Below, piece by piece: positions 52,721 through 64,000 of a DNA stretch of 64,000 nucleotides. The DNA comes from Methanobacterium sp. (GTDB lineage Archaea; Methanobacteriota; Methanobacteria; Methanobacteriales; Methanobacteriaceae). The position numbers were made by a program, and so were the translations under genes. Position 1 is the stretch's first letter; each line of letters opens with the position of its first letter. The DNA is taken from the NCBI GenBank assembly GCA_020854975.1, contig JAHKLQ010000202.1, forward strand, positions 1 to 64,000. The letters are read 5' to 3'. The notes under the pieces were generated by a model. The model did no database searches and had not been told where the DNA came from. It worked only from the letters and a program-made list of their open reading frames with translations.

Positions 52721-52826
52721 AGGATAATTTCATCCTAAATAACTCCATCTGGGATAATTTTATCCTAGAAAACTTCATCCAGGATAACTTCACCCTAGAT
52801 AACTTCATCCAGGCTAATTTAATCCT
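52721..52826. repeat. 30-bp tandem repeat, about 3.5 copies
   Basis: Units start at 52721, 52751, 52781 and 52811 in exact 30-base steps, each with a palindromic AGGATAATTTTATCCT-like core. They lie in the 440-base gap between the MEMO and rps2 genes. A minus-strand frame across them reads only a repeated Lys/Leu-rich pattern and is not a gene. Confidence 0.85.
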
Positions 52827-52965
52827 TTAATTTTTTAAAGCCTTTTAACAATTGGTATAATTTGATTATCAGATCCCGTGTGAATACCTTTAAAAAAAGA
52901 TGTCATTGGTGGACATCTTTTGGGGGATTATAATCAAAATCTTTTATTTCCACCAATCAGAATCT

Positions 52966-53562
<597 letters not shown>

Positions 53563-53604
53563 TTTAACACCTTCTAATTAGTTTTATGTTTTATGGGAGG
53601 ATTT

Positions 53605-53796
53605 TTATTCCTCTTCCACCTTCACTGCTTCGTTAGGGCATACGTCCATGCAAACTTCGCATAAACTGCAGTCTTCCTTGTTCTGGATGATGATTTTGTC
53701 TCCTTCCAGTATTAGTACTTCCATGGGGCATACATCCACGCATTCTGCACAGTCTGCTCCATCGCATTTATCGTGGTCTATTGTTATTTTAACCAT
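53605..53796 (-). CDS. 2[4Fe-4S] ferredoxin
   Basis: A 63-residue protein with two cluster motifs, CDGADCAECVDVCP and CSLCEVCMDVCP. It is an electron carrier of the polyferredoxin type. It sits between eno and rps2, as in other Methanobacteriales, perhaps only because of the shared transcript. Confidence 0.92.
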   Translation of the reverse strand: MVKITIDHDKCDGADCAECVDVCPMEVLILEGDKIIIQNKEDCSLCEVCMDVCPNEAVKVEEE

Positions 53797-53891
53797 ATGA
53801 ATATTCTCCTTAAATCTAATTTTTTCCTTTAATTTCTGTTTAAATGATTTGTAATGCTTTGAATTATTATAATATGTTCCTGGTAAAGTTG

Positions 53892-55142
<1,251 letters not shown>

Positions 55143-55177
55143 TAAAAAACACCTCTTAAATAAAAAATAGTGGTTTT

Positions 55178-55223
55178 TTTGAGTTTATTTATCATAAAAT
55201 TTTGAGTTTATTTATCATAAAAT
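55178..55223. repeat. 23-bp tandem duplication
   Basis: TTTGAGTTTATTTATCATAA with three more bases occurs twice head to tail, between rpoK and eno. Confidence 0.85.
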
Positions 55224-55311
55224 GATCCTTCTCCTTGTATGTTTCATAAGGAGTGTGCTGATCACAATATCATGAGTAGTAAATTGAGTGATATGATAAT
55301 TTGTTGTTTGC

Positions 55312-55494
55312 TTATTCTTCCCGGGGACGAACATCCAGGGGGAGCACCTTTTTGTTAAGTTCCATGGTGGCTATGTCTATGGGGTCTAGATCTGGGGTTA
55401 CTTCCACCATTGGTTTTGCTCCCATAGAAAGTTGTAATGCTCGGGCTCCTATTACTCTGGCCTTTTCAAAACGGGTGAATTTTTTACTTGCCAT
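55312..55494 (-). CDS. rpoK: RNA polymerase subunit K (Rpb6 homologue)
   Basis: A 60-residue protein. [21 protein letters not shown] and the C-terminal [10 protein letters not shown] are the RpoK/Rpb6 signature. Start ATG 55494; the longer open frame upstream runs through the tRNA gene and is not coding. It lies directly after the intron-containing tRNA. Confidence 0.95.
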   Translation of the reverse strand: MASKKFTRFEKARVIGARALQLSMGAKPMVEVTPDLDPIDIATMELNKKVLPLDVRPREE

Positions 55495-55569
55495 GGCTTT
55501 TCTCCTGTTTTTTTTATATCCAATGAAATAAAAAAATTGTTTTTTTATGTGATTATGGGGGTGATTGTG

Positions 55570-55914
<345 letters not shown>

Positions 55915-55979
55915 GTTCTCCTCTTTTTACTTTGTATTTTCATTTTATAAATTAAATATAAAAATATGGGGTAATTAAT

Positions 55980-56381
<402 letters not shown>

Positions 56382-56394
56382 AGTTACACTTCCT

Positions 56395-56820
56395 TTATTC
56401 GAATTTTGCTCCTAAGAGTTGGGATATTTTTCCCAGTTCCACCGATTTGGAGATGTTTTTGGGCTGTGCTTCTTTTAATTGGTTAATTTCTTCTTTTTCA
56501 AATTCCGAGGGGACTCCCACATGAACTTTAAGGCCTTTAAGAGCCTGTCTTCCTTTTTGCTGTTTGTGGGGTAACATTCCCCTTACTGTTCTTCGGAATA
56601 TGTCATCTGGTCGGCGTGGATATTTTGGCCCCATTCTTCGGGGGTTGGATATACTGGCCCGGTCTATTCTTTGTTTGTATTTAGCGTAGGCCCAGTCCTT
56701 GTTACCAGATATTATAATCTTTTCTGCATTTAAAACTGTTACCCGTTCCCCGGATAGGAGTTTTTTACTGACAGTACTTGCCAGCCTTCCCAGAACGAGT
56801 CCTTCTCCGTCTATAATCAT
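56395..56820 (-). CDS. rpl13: Large ribosomal subunit protein uL13
   Basis: A 141-residue protein with [20 protein letters not shown] and [18 protein letters not shown]. The order rpl18e-rpl13-rps9-rpoN is the archaeal one. Confidence 0.97.
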   Translation of the reverse strand: MIIDGEGLVLGRLASTVSKKLLSGERVTVLNAEKIIISGNKDWAYAKYKQRIDRASISNPRRMGPKYPRRPDDIFRRTVRGMLPHKQQKGRQALKGLKVHVGVPSEFEKEEINQLKEAQPKNISKSVELGKISQLLGAKFE

Positions 56821-56835
56821 TTATATGCACCTTTA

Positions 56836-57186
56836 TCATTCGATAATTTTTATTCCGCTTCCCTGTGGATTTTCCTCCATGAGAAGGGTTATGTCCAGGC
56901 ATTTTCCACCTGCACTGGTTATTTTTTCTTCGGCTTGTTGGGAGAAGTCAAGTGCTGCCACTTGAACCTTATGGTCCAGTGCACCACTTCCCAGGACTTT
57001 CCCTGGCACCAGCACTACTTCATCATCTGATGAGTGCCTGTTGATTCTGGAAATGTTAACTTCTGCCCTTTGACGGGTGGATTTTCCTAACCTGCGTGCC
57101 AGGTCTTTCCAGAGTGGTGTTTCCTCCTGGTAAGCTTTTTCTTTGAGGATTTTTATGAGTTGGTTAATTTGGGGGTTAGTTTTCAT
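56836..57186 (-). CDS. rpl18e: Large ribosomal subunit protein eL18
   Basis: A 116-residue archaeal/eukaryotic ribosomal protein. [20 protein letters not shown] and [20 protein letters not shown] are characteristic. It follows rpoD directly. Confidence 0.96.
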   Translation of the reverse strand: MKTNPQINQLIKILKEKAYQEETPLWKDLARRLGKSTRQRAEVNISRINRHSSDDEVVLVPGKVLGSGALDHKVQVAALDFSQQAEEKITSAGGKCLDITLLMEENPQGSGIKIIE

Positions 57187-57188
57187 CC

Positions 57189-57989
<801 letters not shown>

Positions 57990-58007
57990 ACAAGACACAT
58001 CACATGT

Positions 58008-58406
<399 letters not shown>

Positions 58407-58411
58407 GTTAA

Positions 58412-59007
<596 letters not shown>

Positions 59008-59008
59008 T

Positions 59009-59458
59009 TTATCCTCTTCTTCGTCTAACTCCCACTGATCCTCCTTTACGGAAGGTGGATTTGGTTCTCTGGCCCCGGACAGGTAAGCCGACTTCGTGTC
59101 TTCTTCCCTTGTAGCTTCGGGTTTTCTTCATACGGTTGAGATCATCCCGGAGACGCATTACCAGGTCGGATTCTATGAGGTGGGTTGTTTCTCCAGTTTC
59201 ATAGTCGTTCCTGCGGTTGAGCATCCATTGAGGGAGTTTACAGTTTTGAGGGTTACGAATAGCTTTTTCCAGATCTATTACTGCTTCGTCTGATAGGTAT
59301 CCTATTTTCTGGTTGGGATCAAGTTCCAAGGTGGTGCATAGTGCACCAGATAATGCTTTGCCCACTCCTTTTATATCGGTTAGGGCGTTTATAATGGTTT
59401 TGTTCCCGTTTACGTCTTTACGGGCGATCCGAACCATGTGTTTGAAATCTTCTTCCAT
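59009..59458 (-). CDS. rps13: Small ribosomal subunit protein uS13
   Basis: A 149-residue protein with [21 protein letters not shown] and the tail [24 protein letters not shown] lies about nine bases before the ATG. It is the first gene of the large operon running to rps2. Confidence 0.97.
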   Translation of the reverse strand: MEEDFKHMVRIARKDVNGNKTIINALTDIKGVGKALSGALCTTLELDPNQKIGYLSDEAVIDLEKAIRNPQNCKLPQWMLNRRNDYETGETTHLIESDLVMRLRDDLNRMKKTRSYKGRRHEVGLPVRGQRTKSTFRKGGSVGVRRRRG

Positions 59459-59539
59459 TCTAAATTTCCTCCATATCTATATCTTACTTATTTGGAGTTT
59501 GCGCGGATCATCAGTGCCAACCGGTTAGGGTTGTCTGAA

Positions 59540-59549
59540 ACTTTTTATA
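59540..59549 (-). promoter_or_regulatory. TATA box of the rps13 operon
   Basis: On the minus strand GTATAAAAAG lies about 85 bases before the rps13 ATG, predicting a leader of about 55 to 60 bases that contains the GGAGG SD site. The 290-base gap up to tRNA-Ser shows nothing else. Confidence 0.55.
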
Positions 59550-59740
59550 CTCAAACTCCGGTTTTAATTGAGTTTCAATTGATTGATTTAATTTGTAAGG
59601 AAAATCATTCAATTAGTGATTCAATTATCTTACATATATTATGTTATTTCATTCCAATGAATTGTTCACTGGAATTAATTTCAATTAAATTTCTTATTCA
59701 TATCATCTGACTATTGATTTAGAGTCATTTTACAGATTTA

Positions 59741-59837
<97 letters not shown>

Positions 59838-59972
59838 AAAATTATCTGTCTGGTCAAAATGATAATATCAGAAACCCCACTTATCTATGTTTTTATGACT
59901 TAAGTATGTTCTAGGTTAATATTTTTTTTGTAGGGTTTTGGGTGGGAGTTCAGGTAAATTTAGTAGATTTTT

Positions 59973-60935
59973 TTACTTCCACATCATGGGATATGTTCCA
60001 GGTTCCATAAAAACCTTTTTTATATTCACCATAATACCCTTCTCTGCCATCTCCATTTCTGGGGTGGTGGCCATTGCCTTACCAGCAGCTACCATTTCAT
60101 CCTTAAGGGTCATAACCACCAGGGTTTCATCCTTATTTATCCCTTCACTCAGGGATAATATTCCACCTGCTGCCAGATCCGCACCATGACACAAGGCATC
60201 AACTGCTGAATCACGTACAACTATCTTTTTAAGGTGTGTGGCAGCTGTTTCCATGGGGAATACGCATTCCCTGAGGGGTGCTTCATCATCATCTTCCTTC
60301 CAGTAATGGTAGGCATCATTGACGTCCTGCAGGGTTTTAAGGGTTTCATCCTCTTTAAAGTCTCCCACACGGGTTCGGCGAAGTTCTGCCATGTGTGCTC
60401 CGCATCCGAGGGCTTCACCCACATCGTGACAGTATTTACGGATGTAAGTACCGGCCTCACAACCTATACGGAATAGTGCATCCTGACCATCAATTTCCAG
60501 GATGTTCACATAGTATATGGTCCGTACCCGGAGTTCTCTTTTCACTGCTGAACGCAGGGGAGGTGTTTGGAAGATCTTACCAGTGAATTCCTCTAAGATG
60601 TCACGAATTGTTGATTCTCCCACATCTTCGTGGAGTCTCAGGAGGCAAACATATTCTTTGGGTGCTTCCAGTAATAGTTGTATGGCTCTGGTGGCGGTGT
60701 CAATTCCAATGGGAAGAACACCAGTAACCCGTGGATCCAGGGTTCCACCATGACCTGTTTTCTCACATTTAAGAATTCTTTTAACCCATGAGTCAATTTC
60801 ATGGGATGTGGGACCTGAAGGTTTGTCCAGGTTGATAATACCCTTGGACAGGTGCTCCTCTATAGGCCGCTCATCAGGGTGGCAGCCATACTGGGGATCT
60901 GTTTCCCCGTAGGCTTTTTGGAGGAGTTCTACCAT
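59973..60935 (-). CDS. truB: tRNA/rRNA pseudouridine synthase Cbf5 (TruB family)
   Basis: A 320-residue dyskerin homologue, catalytic part of H/ACA RNPs. INLDKPSGPTSHEID, the catalytic Asp in HGGTLDPRVTGVLP, EAGTYIRKYCHD and a C-terminal PUA domain. It follows rpl14e in the secY operon order and precedes tRNA-Ser. Confidence 0.96.
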   Translation of the reverse strand: MVELLQKAYGETDPQYGCHPDERPIEEHLSKGIINLDKPSGPTSHEIDSWVKRILKCEKTGHGGTLDPRVTGVLPIGIDTATRAIQLLLEAPKEYVCLLRLHEDVGESTIRDILEEFTGKIFQTPPLRSAVKRELRVRTIYYVNILEIDGQDALFRIGCEAGTYIRKYCHDVGEALGCGAHMAELRRTRVGDFKEDETLKTLQDVNDAYHYWKEDDDEAPLRECVFPMETAATHLKKIVVRDSAVDALCHGADLAAGGILSLSEGINKDETLVVMTLKDEMVAAGKAMATTPEMEMAEKGIMVNIKKVFMEPGTYPMMWK

Positions 60936-61009
60936 GGGTTAAACCTTCACTCTTATTTTATGAAGTTATGTTAAGTCCCTAACTTTAGGTTATGTTAAGA
61001 TAACTGGAT

Positions 61010-62038
<1,029 letters not shown>

Positions 62039-62197
62039 TTTCTTATTCTCCTATTTTGAGTTTAAATTAGTGAATATCTCGTGAATATTAAATTAATTCC
62101 TTGATAAATATTCAGTGAAGGCCTTAATAAATATTCTGTGAGTAGTGTTAGTTTGGTTATGTTTAATCCACCTGAATTTTCAGGGGACTCATTTTTC

Positions 62198-62767
62198 CTA
62201 GATTCCTCCACTTTTAAGTCCCATGAACTTCCTGAATATCATGGACATGGCAAAGGAACAAAGGATATACCATCCTAACCATTCTATGGCCATTATTGGG
62301 ACTCCGGGTGACTGGTGGTAGAACATATGGAAAAGCCATACAAATAGCACGTAATATACGAATGATGGTAATTCTACTACCAACTTGTTTATGGCTGGTT
62401 GGGCTGCCATCCACCAGAATATGAGCAGGATGGGTACCATGGTCACAATCATGGGTTTGAAGGAGTTCATCATCATTTCCTGCTGGAGTTTCATGAACTC
62501 TGATTGTTTTTTCTGAACTTCAGCCAGGGCTTTAGGGTCACCTGATTTCTGGGCGGCCATCATTTCCTGCTGAAATCCTTTCATTTCTGTCTGCACATGC
62601 TGTAACCGTTCCTGGTCAACCAGTAATTTGTTAGCCAGGGTAATGAAGAAGGCCACAATGGTGGATATTACGAATACACCTAACATAGGACCCCAAGCAT
62701 TGACTATGGGCAAAAATATGACGTCCAGTGCTGCAAATATGGGTTCAGTTATGAATTCTAATACCAT
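62198..62767 (-). CDS. DUF106/EMC3-like membrane insertase
   Basis: A 189-residue Oxa1-superfamily protein (Ylp1 type) with three membrane spans (about 25-45, 105-125, 160-180) and a coiled-coil after the first (QHVQTEMKGFQQEMMAAQKS). Archaeal DUF106 proteins are YidC/EMC3 relatives that help insert membrane proteins. Its place beside secY supports this. Confidence 0.9.
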   Translation of the reverse strand: MVLEFITEPIFAALDVIFLPIVNAWGPMLGVFVISTIVAFFITLANKLLVDQERLQHVQTEMKGFQQEMMAAQKSGDPKALAEVQKKQSEFMKLQQEMMMNSFKPMIVTMVPILLIFWWMAAQPAINKLVVELPSFVYYVLFVWLFHMFYHQSPGVPIMAIEWLGWYILCSFAMSMIFRKFMGLKSGGI

Positions 62768-62815
62768 TTTAATTTCCTCTTATCCCTTATCAATCCGGGT
62801 TTCTTTATTTTTCCC

Positions 62816-63372
<557 letters not shown>

Positions 63373-63376
<4 letters not shown>

Positions 63377-64000
63377 TTTGAATCACCTAAGAAATTCCTG
63401 AGCATAGGATGCATATCCATGAGCTGCTCCTGTGCGATTTCTTCATAAAGCTGGTATACTATACCAACTGTAAGTAAAACTCCTGTTCCCCCTCCCAGTG
63501 CACCGGTAAGGTCGGCACCGAATGCCAGTACACCTACAAATGCTCCTCCAAGGATGGTGATTGCGGGAATGTATTTTTTGAGTAATCTTTCAAACTGAGT
63601 ACGGCTGCTTCTGAATCCTGGTATCTGCATACCCATACCATGTAACTGTTTGGCTACCTGTTTGGGTCCGATTCCACTTATTTCCACCCATAACCAGGCA
63701 AATAACACACATAATGCTATGAATACCACTCCATAAAATGCCACCCCCAAGGGGTTGGTTAACAGATCAGAGAGTGAAGTGGGTGTGGTCAAATAATATG
63801 CCAATCCACTTATTGCCTGTCCATTGGATATTGTACCCAGTATAGGGAATCCTAGTTTCTGGAACAGGGCAGCAAACAATTGTACGTTTAACAGTAATGC
63901 ACTGGCTAATATAACCGGCATGTTACTGGCATATATGAATTTGAGGGGATATTTACCTCTCGCTCCTTTCACTCCTCCAAAGGATAGGGGTATTTCCACC
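63373..64000 (-). CDS. secY: Protein translocase subunit SecY, C-terminal part
   Basis: The frame is open to the window end, so only about 209 C-terminal residues are present. VEIPLSFGGVKGARGKYPLK, YYLTTPTSL, the cytosolic loop PKQVAKQLHGMGMQIPGF-R and a C-terminal span match helices 6 to 10 of the protein-conducting channel. It heads the adkA-DUF106-rpl34e-cmk-rpl14e-cbf5 run. The true start lies outside. Confidence 0.96.

Noticed and set aside
52587..52808. Minus-strand frame with repeated KLSxMKFSR pattern
   Set aside because: It is the translation of the 30-base tandem repeat; no start site or signal supports it.

Overview
The window reads as chromosomal DNA from a methanogenic archaeon of the order Methanobacteriales, most likely Methanobacterium or a close relative. 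The basis is the archaeal order secY-adkA-DUF106-rpl34e-cmk-rpl14e-cbf5, then rps13-rps4-rps11-rpoD-rpl18e-rpl13-rps9-rpoN-rpoK-eno-ferredoxin-rps2, an RpoD with ferredoxin-type cysteine motifs, a mevalonate route using isopentenyl phosphate kinase, CbiF, DUF166, DUF1616 and DUF11 proteins. TATA boxes, some leaderless starts and strong Shine-Dalgarno (SD) sites occur side by side. Naming the genus is inference.

Region 1 (1-18.3 kb) is a very AT-rich surface-polysaccharide island. A frameshifted transposase remnant is followed by plus-strand genes: flippase, TylF-like methyltransferase, UDP-galactopyranose mutase and a galactofuranosyltransferase-like GT2. A lone minus-strand glycosyltransferase, a zinc-ribbon methyltransferase and another GT2 come next. 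Eight tightly packed minus-strand genes (18195 down to 8392) then appear to form one operon: DUF1972 glycosyltransferase, GT2, two GT4s, a many-spanning membrane protein, a pol-beta-type nucleotidyltransferase, a phosphodiesterase and a PfkB sugar kinase.

Region 2 (18.4-31.5 kb) is the most exciting part: what looks like a complete lasso-peptide gene cluster of the paeninodin type in an archaeon. Read along the minus strand it has the HPr-kinase-like peptide kinase (K), PqqD/RRE protein (B1), cyclase (C, an asparagine-synthetase homologue without the Cys2 glutaminase nucleophile), transglutaminase-like leader peptidase (B2), ABC exporter (D) and nucleotidyltransferase (N). A 37-40 residue precursor (26274-26396, plus strand) carries the Y-x2-P-x-L-x3-G-x5-T leader signature. 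The cluster is interleaved with surface proteins: a 1.07-kilo-residue thioester/DUF11 adhesin, a 5-residue-repeat protein and a small lipoprotein. Inverted repeats of the form TGTGA-N6-TCACA cluster in two of its promoter regions.

Region 3 (31.6-43.7 kb) holds a DUF1616 membrane protein, small membrane and secreted proteins, a CPBP protease, a dolichyl-phosphate-sugar-synthase-like GT2 that seems to start at ATT, cbiF, two DUF166 ferredoxin-like paralogues flanking a 59-residue winged-helix-like gene, purA and a wHTH-AAA ATPase.

Region 4 (44-64 kb) is conserved housekeeping DNA, all on the minus strand: secY (cut by the window end) through ribosomal, RNA polymerase and isoprenoid genes (mvk, ipk, fni, idsA) with RNase J and gltX. 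It carries tRNA-Ser(GGA) and an intron-containing tRNA, probably Pro, whose first base is the last base of the rpoN stop codon. Several gaps hold short tandem repeats of 23-60 bp, each of different sequence. No CRISPR array or rRNA was seen.
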